Assembly: GCA_013365365.1 (NCBI GenBank) | Contig: JABVXU010000048.1 | Location: forward strand, 1 to 64,000 | Origin: Cruorifilaria tuberocauda | Lineage: Eukaryota; Nematoda; Chromadorea; Rhabditida; Onchocercidae | Length of the DNA stretch: 64,000 bases | Reading direction: 5' to 3' | Shown: positions 13,008-25,348 of the stretch, piece after piece | How positions within the stretch are numbered: position 1 is the first letter of the stretch | Layout of the letters: every line of letters begins with the position of its first letter | Position numbers and translations under genes: made by a program | Notes under the pieces: generated by a model | The model's input: only the letters and a program-made list of their open reading frames with translations | What the model was told of the DNA's origin: nothing | The model's database searches: none

Positions 13008-13503
13008 TCTATTTGCTGTAATCAGCTACATGGTATTTTACAAGTTAAAAAATACAAATAAAAAAACGAAGATTGCATTTCTTTTTCTCTATAATCAATA
13101 TTTGATGCAAAAGTTCAATTCAGAATTTGCTGCGTAATACGGTACTTCAATTACAGTTGCAACATAACCTTTTCTTGTAATTTATAGTGCAAAGTAGGAC
13201 TTTAGTTGACTGTTTCATCTTTTCCACTGAAACTAATCTTATCCAAGGTTGTTATTTAACAAAATTAATGCTAAAAAGGTCAAGGATCAATATGTCTAAT
13301 TCAATTTTTGTTCAGCGATATCGCACGATTGACATATTTACAAACAACTTCTGATATTCAAAATAAAAGAACAATATTGATTAACAGCTATCATTGAATT
13401 TCAATGGTCTTCTAATGTGCGAAAGACACAATAAAAAAACAAAAAGCTTTTAGAAACTATGAATATGGCACTATGGCAAATTATGTAATTTCGAAAGTAT
13501 TAA
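13008..13503. other. 3' flank of rbbp-5
   Basis: AT-rich sequence. I see nothing beyond the downstream region of rbbp-5. Confidence 0.5.
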
Positions 13504-16500
13504 TCACTTCACTCTCCGTTGCTTGGTCATGTTGCGTATCGAAATAACGCTAGATGTCGTACAAGTCGTAGTTCTTTTTCGACCACCTGAAAATAGTATA
13601 TTTACGTAATGAAGAATAGAGTTCAAATCGATAGATTTAAATTAAAAAAACTTGAATAAATGAAAAGAATTAAACCGCAAAAGAAAAATATACTGAATAA
13701 AACCTGAGTAAGATTCTGCATCAAGCGTATTCGTCATTTCTTCTGTTTCTGAATAGAGCTAATGTGAAAAGTGAAAAAAAAATAAATTAATAAAATTAAG
13801 ACACTTAAACAAATTTTAACATTGTAAAGTAATTGAAGTGAACACCTGTCAATAATAATGCAGGATTTTCTTCTGGATTTTCGATTTCAGGTGCAATTGG
13901 TAGAAACCAAAGTGGACCACGTTTGGCAGTTAAATCAGTAACATACATGCTACCATCATCATCTTCATCTGAGCTACAGTATACAGCGTTTGGTTTAAGA
14001 GTTACAACGTCAACAATTTCATCGTCCTCTTCCTAATTGCAGTCATTTTAAATTTGTATCCATATGAAAATATAGCAAGCAAAATTGCAAAATCTAGGTA
14101 ATACTTTTTTTTTAATTTTTTTTTAATCTAGGTAACTTATAATCCTTAATTTTTCATTTGAAAGAACTTATTTTAAAATTTGCAAGTACTTTAAAAGTTT
14201 GTGGAGCTGGTTCATCCGCATCTTCGTCCTCCAAATCAAATTCCGACTCTTTTTCGATGTATTTCACATTTTCTTCGAGTTCAGTGAATTCAGGTGCGAA
14301 GGCACTCCAATTTTCAACATGAGCCTAAAAATCTTGAATTTTCTTTCTAAACAGTAAAATAATAAAGAGAAAAAAAGCAACCTGGGTCCAAACAGAAACA
14401 AGACCGTTAGCAATTGAAAGTATGATTGGACGTGTCGGGTGCCACTGAACATCATGCAAGGTCTCACCCTAAAATTATAGAAAAATGGAAGTTTGCTTGC
14501 TAAATGAATTATTTCAAGTTGTTCATCCAGTGGGAGAAAAAAAAAGATTCGGCTGTAAGCAATCATTTTTTTCTGCAGAGTTTAAATATAATTTTCAACT
14601 TATATATCTACTTTTGTGCCATGCAACATTTTGATTAAACTTCCAGAGTTCCTTTCCCAAATGTATAGCGAATGAGCCTTAGTACTGGCGCCACAGATAT
14701 AATCGCCATCGTTTGACACGCATATTGCTTTCCATGAAGCATGAAAATATATTTAACGTAATTTTTAAAATAAGAATTTTAGAATTCTAAACTCCGTTCA
14801 TAAAATCCATGACATATTCGTTAGATTAAAACTTAAGATACATAAATTTCAACTGATATTATTTTAAGACGAAACTGACTCGATTACAAATACTAAAATT
14901 ATAAACTCTTATATTTCAACTTTCTCCATATGAAGTGAACTAAAAAGCCACTGATATTTTAGATATATTAACAGCATGTTTTTAATAAAACTAGTTTTAT
15001 ATTATTATGCTGTTTTGTTTCCCACAGTTAATTATTACGAAAGATGATTATAGAAGCTTGTCAAAACAGAAATAACCTTATTTTAAAATAATAGAACGAA
15101 ACAATACAGAAAGATTTATGACAATCATTTTACATCTGTGCTTACAATCGCAACCGCCATATCAATATAAAAGCAAACTTTATTGATTATATCTAAAAGC
15201 TTTTGTAATGGTTCAACAATAGTTCCATGATGTTTTTTCAACAAAACATCGAGCTTGTATGTCCTGATGATGCGATCCTGAGAATTTGTTAGTAAGAAAT
15301 CACCACGACGTGTTAGCAATATATTTTTAATCTGAAAAAAACACAGTTAAAAGATTACGCACATTAGAAACTTCAACAAATACTTATCGATATACTAGTT
15401 ACCACAAACTTATAAATAAACACTTTTCGGTTATACTAGTCGCTCTAAGCTTATAACGAAATCGTTCTTTTTTTGCCTTTATTAATATAATGGCGCCTTC
15501 TAAATTCAATTGAATTCTATTTTTCATCAAAAAGATGAAAAAGTACCTGATGTGTAGCATTCTGTTTTACAAACGTGATCAGTTCTAATGTTTGCGCATT
15601 ATAAAAAGCAACGCGACCTTTACTACTACCGGTAACGATATATTTTCCTCTACGATCAAATGTTCCCACGGTAATTTCTCCAAGCTGATCATCGATTTCT
15701 TCAGGAAACTTTATCTAAGGAAATCTATTTTATCTACACTAATTTACAGAAAAGTTATGTGATCAAATATAATAACTATATAAAGCTGATCAACGGTTAA
15801 CATCTTAGATTACATTTTGAACACCAGGCGGAAAATTGCACACAGAGAATTTATGTGGCTAGTATGTACAGAATAAAACAAACTTGTTGAGAACTTCGTA
15901 TCCCTAACTATCTCCATTCTTCTTTAGGTAATGAATCATATTCAGTTCAAAGTTTATGCAAAAAAACTTTACCTCTGTCTGCAATTTCTCCTCCAAATCT
16001 AACAACACTGGATTAGCACCGAGATAAATAATTAGTATGTGTTTATCATTGCTGAAATCAATTTAATTAGAAAAAGTAAAACAAAAAGACAGATGCTAGT
16101 TCCTCTTATTCAATAGATTCAAGATGAATATTGACAAGAACAATATTTTTTAATCTACATTTTTCAAGATCTCAAACATGAAACGTAACATGAAGTAATG
16201 GTAGTGATAACAATAACGAACCGTGGATTGAACATTGCACAAAGAACAGGAGAACCATAAATTTGTCTTTCAATTCGAGATCCTTCCAGAACATCCCAGA
16301 TTGCTATGGACCAATCGTTGCTCGCTGTTAATAATTTACGGCCATCACGTGACCAACTTAACGATGTAATAGAATAACCATGACAAACCCAACTCTGAAA
16401 TACAGATTTGGCTTTGTGAGCTTATGAAACAATGGCTAGTGCTATCAGCAACTTTTAACTATGCATTTGGGAAGAAAATAAGTTAATCTTCCTTCCAGGT

Positions 16501-16704
16501 AATATTATGAAAAATCACTTTAACGACCCCTTTGGTTATGAGGTCGAAAATGTATACGCGACCATCAATACTTCCAACGGCGATTAGAGAACCCCAACGA
16601 TTGAATTTACAGCAATTCGCAGAGCCCTGCTGCGTGTCCAACGTGCCATCTAATTCCTCGGGGAAACAAACTCCAAAATTTTTATCCAACAATTCGGAAT
16701 TCAT
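13504..16704 (-). CDS. rbbp-5: RBBP5 homologue, WD40 subunit of COMPASS/MLL complexes
   Basis: Nuclear scaffold subunit of the WDR5-RBBP5-ASH2L core, which stimulates histone H3K4 methylation by SET1/MLL enzymes. Exons (minus): 16704-16519, 16394-16222, 16051-15973, 15714-15547, 15331-15179, 14740-14612, 14468-14382, 14324-14190, 14032-13844, 13758-13704, 13586-13504; 478 aa, all phases agree. Matches to family blocks: [12 protein letters not shown] and [16 protein letters not shown] (blade 1), [50 protein letters not shown] then [64 protein letters not shown], then an acidic stretch ([20 protein letters not shown]) and [14 protein letters not shown], which corresponds to the ASH2L-binding hinge. 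The C-terminal tail is shorter than in vertebrates and basic. Start: the second of two adjacent Met codons (16704) fits the family; 16707 is possible. Exon 6 is preceded by CAT, not CAG (see separate entry). Exon 9 could also end at 13846, but that choice leads to an early stop. Confidence 0.95.
14741..14747 (-). other. Non-canonical splice acceptor in rbbp-5 (TTTTCAT)
   Basis: On the minus strand the intron before exon 6 ends TTTTCAT directly before GCT TCA TGG. Alignment to the family (human ...NRTPWKKCCF) needs exactly this junction, in phase 0 with the donor at 15178. No AG occurs at the required place. The next AG (in GGAAAG, 8-9 bases into the exon) would shift the frame. It may be a sequencing or assembly error, an allele, or a real GT-AT intron. 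Confidence 0.6.
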
Positions 16705-16707
16705 CAT

Positions 16708-17354
16708 TTTATCCTTTAAAGGATAGTGTTAAATTATATTCATGAGCTACATGTGATGAATATTTATTCCTTTTCCTGCCTTAACAACCAACCATTCTTA
16801 TATTTTTCTTATAATTTCGTTCCTCAAATTCTTATTTCCTTCTAGCCTTCTTGACAGCAAATCTCTTCATTCCCAGTTTCAGTATCTTTGAATCCATTCA
16901 CCCTTAAACAATGAATTACCAATCCAACTTCAGATTACAACCGTCATCCAATATATATGACCTTCTGAGATAGGTATTTGCATTCTCGCTGCATATTTCG
17001 AACTATGAAAGAAGAAATCCCAAGCCGTTTACGATTGGTATTTATAATTCTCTGTCAATTGTCAATGAGATGGAAAGATCCTTGTTGAAGTTAAAGAAAT
17101 CAGGTTGCTATCAATTCTGTGACAAGTAATACTGCAACATTTCTTCTTTTGATATTTATTCGAAATACCAACTAACAATTGAATAAAGTTGAGCAAATAC
17201 GCTTCGAAAGCTATCAGCCTGTATTGCATTTGAACAGTCCGAGTGATCGGCCATGGCGCTATAAGATTCAGTTTCATATTGTAGAAGAGTCTTAATCCAG
17301 AACTGCGATTACTCAGCGAGACCACTTTAAATATTTCATACGTATATATAATTT
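16708..17354. other. Upstream region of rbbp-5
   Basis: Likely promoter and 5' region of rbbp-5. No gene seen. The minus-strand frame 17062-17325 shows no recognisable product. Confidence 0.5.
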
Positions 17355-18586
17355 TTACCCAAGATTTGTCTGTAAGTACTGATTAAAGAAATCGAAAACA
17401 GAACTGGCATCAACATCAGCATCAACAGCTTCAAACTGGTTATCAAGTGCAACTTATTTTGTCTAAAACATGACTAGTTGATTCTTCCTGCGATAATATT
17501 GGAGAATGTTTCCTCCGGTTCTATAGCCGTGCATTGTACATCCGATTATGAAACAAGAATCAGTGTCTGATTTGTTAGGAAGCACTTCTGAAAAACGCTC
17601 TTCGTTTCAATTGAATTCAAGAAATTTGCGACAGTTCTATAAATCGAGTTGCGCGGAATTCATATCTTGATCACTTTTTTTTGAATAGTTGCCTCCCTGC
17701 TTTATCCTTTTATCAGTGTTCATTCAGTTTATTTCAATATAGTATCTGTTGAACCTTAAGTCATATCATAACCAGGCTGGAAACAAGTCAATTTTTCGGA
17801 ATCTGCGCAGTAACAACCATCACGATCTAATCGATTTATTGTAAATTCTTTTTGTTTTTCCAGTAGATATCGCTTCTCCAGCCTTTCACCGGTTTGGTGG
17901 AACAACTTGTAAGCATTATCAAAAAAATACCGGAATGCTTTTGCAGATCATTCACCCTCATCTTACGTTAATCTTTGTGACGTATCTGCTAATGTGAACA
18001 TAAATCTATTTGTTTACTCATTTATTCGATTCGACGGTCTATTCTTCTTTTTAATGTTATTGTTTTGTATGGTTTTTTCCGAATAAACGTTTGATATTTT
18101 TCTGCCTTACGCCACAAAAATTTATATATGCTCGTATAGATGGCTCATATTCGGAATTCTGTACTTGCAACATTATAGTGACAACTTTGTTGAATGACAT
18201 TAGTGTTTTTGTGAAAAGTTGAGAAACACACATGAGCATACGAAGAATTTGAATTTGCAGCATAGCAATATAATTTGATAAATATATGACTCTAATTACT
18301 TGAATCCAACGGAAGGAGTAAGCTGACGACAAATCGATCTGAACTTTTTTACGTTTGCATAATATAAGTATGTCTCATAAATTTCTTTGACTAATGCTAA
18401 TTTTCTTTCAACATTGATCTCATAAATTTTTATCGAATAGTAACTCACAAAAATTATTCTAGTTGCACGCCTCATGGTAAACCTACAAACTTCCTCATAG
18501 TTTCTCAAATTTTCTAAAAGAACGAAGTTGGTTAATTTTATTTTTGAAAGCATTTTTAATTTCGAACTTTTAAGTATAAGTTCCAA
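17355..18586 (-). pseudogene. Unrecognised, probably decayed minus-strand gene
   Basis: The 3' part splits into three phase-matched exons: 17937-17773 (FDNAYKLFHQTGERLEKRY...DRDGCYCADSEKLTCFQP), 17587-17540 (EVLPNKSDTDSCFIIG, after GTTTTTCAG) and 17452-17355 (DNQFEAVDADVDASS...NQYLQTNLG, then TAA). Upstream of the first exon the same frame continues (FMFTLADTSQRLT) but is cut by TAA and TGA. Further upstream, overlapping frames 18586-18296 and 18332-18057 also read coding-like (EYEPSIRAYINFCG before a GTAAGG donor), with a frame change between them. Amino-acid composition is unlike the surrounding AT-driven frames. I do not recognise the family. A live gene with exons I mis-assigned remains possible. 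Confidence 0.35.
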
Positions 18587-21414
18587 ACTTTTCAGAACTA
18601 ATTTGAGAAGGCAATTCTTGCTGAAATCACTAAATCATGCAGCTGTATTTCCTGTCATCATTACGCTTCCACTCTTAACATCTAGCCGATGTCATTAGCA
18701 TTAATATCTGCAAGATGACAAAATTACAGCTTCATTTCATTGCTGGAAGACATTGTTGGCAATAGAGAAGCTGCATTACTGATAACTTACTGATAACGAC
18801 AATGACTAATTTTTCTTATCAGCCCGATTGTTTAAACAGAAATAACCAAGAAGTGGAATGTCTGACAACTTGCTTTGAGCTTCCATATTTATATTGGCAC
18901 TTTTTTTACTTTACAGCAACTATAGCATGTATTTATCATTTCTATTCTTGTAACATGAACTTGATAATAATATGCAATAGCCATGAAAACTCATTCTATA
19001 TTTTCTGTGCTTCTTTTGTACACTAAGTGAAAGTTTCGCTCAACCTTCAGTCGAAGTATCAAACGACTAGTCAAGCTAGCTTAAAAGTCAGTAGCCTTGG
19101 AAAGCTATGGTAACAATTTGCCAGTTGCATAAAAGAAAGGATACAATACTTACATCAGTTAAAGAAATATCATGAAGTGAATTTAAACACCAAACTTCTT
19201 CTCTAGAAATGAATATCAATCAATACCGTCTAGTTAAGATTCTATTGAAATTCTTTAGCTACTTTTACCACAGAAAAGTTCCAATAGATCATTGACCAAT
19301 CTTTGAAAAGCTGTTCTGATCTACCCCAAAGTTGATCAATCAATGAATTAACTGTACAGTGCTTCATATATGTATTTTATTTCCCTCAACAGCTAGTTTA
19401 TCATGACAATTTCGAAAGCATAATTCTTGATTTCTCTCCACTTAGTAATTCTGATTATAATAATGAAAAACGTAAAATCATGAAATTCTTAAAGGTCGAT
19501 ACCAATTTCCATCAACTATAATGAACGGTGAATTTTATATTTCCGGTAGCACTTCATCTCGATACTAATATCGCTTTTGAAGTGATAGCATGTGATTACT
19601 GTAGCCAAAACATCAAAATATTTCGGCTATTTCGAAGTGTTGATCAATTTTTAAACATTTCAGATCCTCAGTTTTAATAGAAACTTTGATTTATATTTGT
19701 CCGAATCGGTAACAACTGCAGGTAGCAGAATAAATAGTGATTATTGAAATGATTGAAAATCATAGATTATTGATAGCAGAGTATAGTAGTGATATCAGTT
19801 ATTTTGCTGATAAATCTCATCCATTACATTAGATCTCTTTTAAAGTGTAATGTTTTTAAGACACTTGAAAATATGAAACTTTTCTAAGCAGTAAACAAGA
19901 AACAATTAAGTGATTAGATGATTCGTTGATGCATTAGACCAGAAATTATTATCAGCGTGCTTTAGTACATTTACTTGTTCTCTGAATAAACTGACGTTAC
20001 AAATTGATAAGATATGAGTCCCTCTTTCTTATTTTATTTTGTTCTCTTTGCTTGCGAAACAAATTTAAATGGTTTTCAATTCTACGAAATGCAGTATCCC
20101 ACAAAGTATTGCAGTGTAATCAAAATGTTTCCTATCTGATGTTGGCTCAAATATTTTAAATTTAAAAGATTTTCTCCTACTACTTCTCTATCTAAGCTTC
20201 TTCTTCAGTAAGCAGCTTTATCTTGATTATTCAAAAATCATTTGAATTATGTTCTGACGTGGTTTGCAGCGAAACCATACATTTTTTAAAAGCACAATGT
20301 TATATAAATAAAAAATAAAGAATTTGAGAGATTTCAAGATGGCCTCAGATGGCTTATTTATTCATAATTCAAACTTGACAATGGTGGCCTTTTGATGACA
20401 TGAAAAATTTCAAACTATTTGATTTGTAATGATGTTCTGTTTTGTTTTTCTTTATTGAAATGCATATTTCCATATTTTCATATGTATTATCTTTAACATA
20501 TCACGTCGGACATAACTTCAAAACGGTCAAAAGAATAAGGTAGCAAGAAAACTTTTAAAAATTGTTGCCTTAAAATTTCGAAAATTTTCATCATTTCACG
20601 AAATTTTGATCTTATTTACTCTATGCAATACGTTGAATCATACAAATTGATGAAACTGATAAAATGATAAAAAATGTTTAATTCTGAGTAAAATATAGTA
20701 CTGCAAAACATACACTTATAAAAGGTTTTCTAGTATGTTTCTTGTTGAATGTTAAAAATGTATATCATATTAACTGCCATTAAACATGCGCAATTGACCG
20801 CATATGCGGAAGATGAATGAATTCTTTTTCTCGATAGTACTACACTATTTATGTGCTTTTTATATAGCGGATTATTTTTAAATTAATTTTAGTTGCGAGA
20901 AATCTAAAAACATGTATTCTCCTTATTTTACTTGATCCTGTTTTTTTTAAATTCCAATTTTAAAAAATTTTCAAGTTCCACAAGAGTTTAGAAGTATTTG
21001 TGCGCGGTGATCAAATAGGCTTAAACTTTTTTAGAATTAAATATTTACACTGCACTTGGAAAATTTATAATGTTTTCTGGTGCTCGAATATTTATGACAG
21101 CAAAAAATATTTCACTATTTAAGCTAATCCTCTAATTAAATGGAAATTAATTATTTTAAACGAAGACCCATGAACTGTGCTTAATTAATCAGTCGAACTT
21201 GTTGCTTACTTGTATACTGATATATAACTATGATTCCTTGCCTTATTGCAAAATTCTATTGTCTTTATGGCTAATTAATTTTAAAACTTGTTTATATTAA
21301 TACCAGTTAATCTATTCAAATCTAAGAATTATGGGAAAGCAGATGAAGAATAGAAACGATTGTGAATATTCATTTTTTACTTTAAATGATATTCAGAATA
21401 TTTTTCCATAAAAT
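18587..21414. other. Gene-poor region
   Basis: About 2.8 kb of AT-rich DNA with no recognisable coding sequence. Open frames such as 18802-19026 (+) have no splice partners or recognisable motifs. Confidence 0.5.
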
Positions 21415-21619
21415 GAGAGTTTCAAAATGATGAATTGTTTTTTAAATATGAAAGTAAAAAAATTTTTTTCTCCAACTGAAATTTTCAAAACGATGAGTTA
21501 TTTTCCCAAACATGAATTTTAAAAATGAAAGTTCATAACAAAAAATTTTTCTCACAACTGAGAATTTTAAAATGATGGCTCAAATAAAAATTTTGAAAAA
21601 TGAAAGTTCATAACAAAAA
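21415..21619 (+). repeat. Degenerate tandem repeat, unit about 76 bases
   Basis: A unit starting atgaaagt... recurs at about 21448, 21525 and 21600 (spacing 77 and 75). It carries an oligo-T run, then ctccaactga or cacaactgag, then attttaaaatgatg-like text. The half unit before 21448 and the partial third copy bring the total to about three copies. The copies at 21525 and 21600 share atgaaagttcataacaaaaa exactly. It lies about 0.5 kb upstream of the sugar transporter. Confidence 0.7.
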
Positions 21620-22105
21620 GAAGTTTGACGATTTTTGCTGCTTAATTTGTTGCTGTATATTATCAAATTTGATTTGGCTGCCAGAATTTGGTGTTCCTTT
21701 GTTTATTTTTACAAATAAGCAAATGAATAAACAAATAACAGAGCATTCATTAGTAAATGAAGTTAAATTAAATTTTCCGCTATGAATTACTCCCTCAGAC
21801 ACAATCAGTAATAATCACTTCTTGGAAAGCTGTAATTTTATCACATATTCCATGTTTTATTCCTTCTCTATTTCTACCTGTTACTAAACTTCTCTATTGT
21901 TCTTTAAAAATTTATTTAAATAACTTGGGTTAGTTTAATTATTGGGACCAGTGGTCAATTACAGAATTATTATCAGTATCAAACTGAAAGATTTTCCATA
22001 TCTAATATTTTCCCATTTCAGATTTTTACAGGTTTTTTTTCGAACAGTTTAAAAAAGATTTGTCTGACTTGACAGACTTTTTGGGAAATAGCAAGTGGAT
22101 TTAAT

Positions 22106-25100
22106 ATGGGCTTATCACCATATTTATTATCTTTATCGCTAGCCGCATGTTTTAACGGAAATTTTCAACAAGCATATTTGTTATCTATATTAAATCAACC
22201 ATATTTAGAAATACAACAGGTAACTACAATTTTATTGTTGCTCAAGTCTTTGAATTATTCATGATTTAAAAAAAATTGTTAAAAATGAATATCGAAAATT
22301 TTAATCATCAATCAGTTCATCAATGAATCGACAATAGCACGATCTGGAAAAGCTATTGATCCACTGGTTTTGGATTTTCTTTGGTCGTTAATCAATGTAA
22401 TGAATCCAATTTCTGGTATTGTCGGCCAAATGATTGCTTATTTAATTTGTGATCGAATTGGTCGTCGTTGGACAGCTATCGCTTCATGTCTCATTGCTAT
22501 TCCTGGTATGTGCCGTATGGATAGAATTAAGATTTATTTTATAAAAATAACTTAGACAACCGAAGTTCTTCATAAAAGAACTTCGATGTCCAAAGTTCTT
22601 GTTTAAGAAAATTGACAAAATAAGCAAAGTCGTTAAATACTGTGTTACATTATAGTATCTAAGAAACATTTTGCGATCTTCTTAGCACAGGCTTCTGTGA
22701 TTGTTTGTTTAGAGAAGTGGGCACATTGCCTAATTATACACCCATTTTTAGCTTTGTTACTTTCAATGTTGACACGATTCTGTTTTCCATATTACGAGAC
22801 ACTGATATTGGGTCGTTTTCTGTGGGGAACAGCGAACGGCATTGCAATTGTTGTACAGACTGTTTGGGTTGTTGAAAGTGCGTCAACGATACAGAGAGGA
22901 TTCGTCAATTCTTGGCAGGAAGTGATTGCTACAATCGGTCACTCATTTCACTTCAATTTTCTCTTTAAAAAAATTCAGAATGCTTCAAATGCTTTAGAAT
23001 GTTTTAAAAAAGCTATTAGTAACTCTTTTCTTTTGCATCTCTCCTTTTCCTCCCTCTCTCTCTTTCTAAATTTATGAAATATAAAACTCACTTTAGTACT
23101 ACTTGAAAGTATTAGAAATGAGCCTATTATAAATTAAATAATTCTGCTAACTTCTTTGCACGTTTTGACAGCACGACATGCTAGCATGACAATCCACCTC
23201 GAGTAGTTTCAGACTTTTCAACTTTGTCATTAATGGTTAAATGCAGTCTAATCTTTTTTTTCATAATTCCAAATGATTGTTTAAATATTTCAGTGCTAAA
23301 TAGTTAGGAATTCAACTACTTGCAAATTACTTGTTAGTATCAAATAAATATATTTGTGAAATCTACAGGCAACTTATTAACGCAATTAATTGGAGTACCA
23401 CTGTCAACACCTGAGTTATGGCCGTTTATGTTCGCGGTACCACTAATAGTTACCATTATTTCCCTGATAGTATTTATCCTGATGCATGAATCACCCCAAT
23501 ATGCATTGATGTTCTCCCATAACCGCCAAGAAGTACGTTGCCTTCGCAGCTTAATAGATTGATATGCAGTTGAGACTCTATCAATTGATAAAATAAAGCA
23601 TTCTAAATTGTTAGATTTTGTGATGAATCATCGCAATCTTGCCATAAATGAATTTTCCCAATTGTTTCAACAGGTAATGTGTCAGGTTGAGCAAAATTTC
23701 AGATTGATCTTTGAACCAATTTTTTCCAGTTTTACTTTATAGAAAATGAAAGAACTTCCCATTCCTTTCCAAAACTTCAATATTTGAATTTGCGATCAAA
23801 TTTGAGTCAAAAAAAAAGGTTTATGGTAAAATGAAAAGTGGAAAGGAACTTACCGCAGGCTGCACTTGCAATTCGTGCCTATCACGGCCTAAAAAGCGAT
23901 ATAGAAGTTGATGAACAAATAACAAAATATGAGGAGGATGGTCAACGGAAGGAAGAGAAAGAAAGAGGTGTAAATGATGGAAGACAGCCGAATGGTTTAG
24001 AAATTATGTTTATACCGTGGAAGGCGAATGATCCACTTTCGATGGTTATACGATTCGGAGCCTGGGTCGGGATTATGGTCAAGGTAGACTTTTGATACAC
24101 CATATGGGCTACATTTATGTACATTGCTTCAAATATTTTGTTTCAGATTTGAAAGTAAAACCAACCTTAAAGATCTCCGTTAATTTTGAAATGCATATGA
24201 AATTTAAAATTAACTTTATAATAATCTGTATTACATTTCAGATTGCTTATGTATTTACGGGAGCACGGGTTCTTCGATCGTTTAATACATTTATTTATCA
24301 TAATTTGGGCAAGTGGACAAAAACCTTCTCTCAAGTATTGAAATATTTCATAGTCCAATTTCATAATTTCATTTTCCACGCCTAAAATTTGCTAGAATAT
24401 ATTTTAAGCTGTTCACGTTTTGAGGTGTGAAAAATAGATGATTAGGTATATAAAAGTGAGTGTATATGAAAGAAGGACATTTTATATAAGAACTATAGGG
24501 AACAACTTCAAATCTTTTTCGGTATAAGAAAATACTTATAGCGAAAAATGTTTTTCTCGAGATAATTTACAAATTATAGAACATCGGTTGATATCTTTTG
24601 CTGAAGAAGCATTTCTTTTGCTTAATTTCTTAATTTAGAAATATTTCTTCAATAATTGAGCTCAAACAAAATATTTGTAGTGGGGTTCATTGGTTAATAC
24701 GATTATCAGGCTGCCCTTATCAGTGATACCAATATTTATCATTGAGCGCGTTGGACGACGACCAATGTTGATCATATCTGAATTTGTGACTTTACTGGCT
24801 CTCTCCATGACAATGGTTTCTATTTTAATTGGTAAAGTAGCCAAGGTATTATTTTTGATATTTATCAATATGCCTAATATACAAAAAATCTTATTAGGCT
24901 TTCAGAAATGCAAAAAATATATAACTTTAAAATTTGATTTGCATTAATAACCAGAAAAGTTATTTTTCTCTAGAAATAATTCATAATGCAAGCATATTTT
25001 CAGCTTGGTACACTGACAGGTGTATCGATCATATTGTTCGCGACGTCACTTGGTATTGGTTCTATATCAAGATTTTATTCAGCTGAGTTAGTACCAAAAA

Positions 25101-25348
25101 GTATGATACTTCGAACTGTCACCATTCTATCATTGATTGAATCATTTACAAAAATAGGCTTAGATTTCGGTTTCTATCCACTTGCAACAATAACTGGTGG
25201 ATATTCACTCCTAATTTTCGTTCTTCCATCTATTGTATTTCTTATTCTTATAATATTTTACTGCCCTGAAACTAAGAAACGATCAGTGAATGAGATCCTC
25301 AATGAAATTGCGTGGAAAAATGGTATTGATATAGAATTTAAAGTATAA
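22106..25348 (+). CDS. MFS sugar transporter-like protein (SLC2/GLUT family)
   Basis: Twelve-TM facilitative transporter of the plasma membrane; the substrate is probably a hexose or related solute. Exons 22106-22219, 22316-22505, 22686-22937, 23369-23532, 23859-24083, 24242-24334, 24681-24845, 25004-25348; 515 aa, phases agree. Family signatures in order: NGNFQQAYLLSILNQP (TM1), ISGIVGQMIAYLICDRIGRRW (loop 2-3), LGRFLWGTANG (TM4), QRGFVNSWQEVIATIG then NLLTQLIG (TM5), HESPQYAL (normally PESP), VNTIIRLPL (TM8), ERVGRRPML (loop 8-9), SRFYSAELVPKSMILR (TM10) and the PETKKRS ending. It is divergent: the TM7 QLSGINA-like segment is replaced by AYVFTGARVLRSFNTFIYH. Start: the first Met after the last upstream in-frame stop, although the open frame extends back to an acceptor (ttgacag) 32 bases upstream. 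The alternative acceptor at 22690 would break the phase. Confidence 0.9.
22561..22585. repeat. Short perfect hairpin in transporter intron 2
   Basis: cgaagttctt, a 5-base loop, then aagaacttcg. A third related copy (aaagttcttg) follows at about 22592. Function unknown. Confidence 0.6.

Noticed and set aside
14264..14566. Minus-strand 100-codon frame inside rbbp-5
   Set aside because: It is in a different frame from the rbbp-5 exons and spans an intron; the RBBP5 homology explains this DNA.
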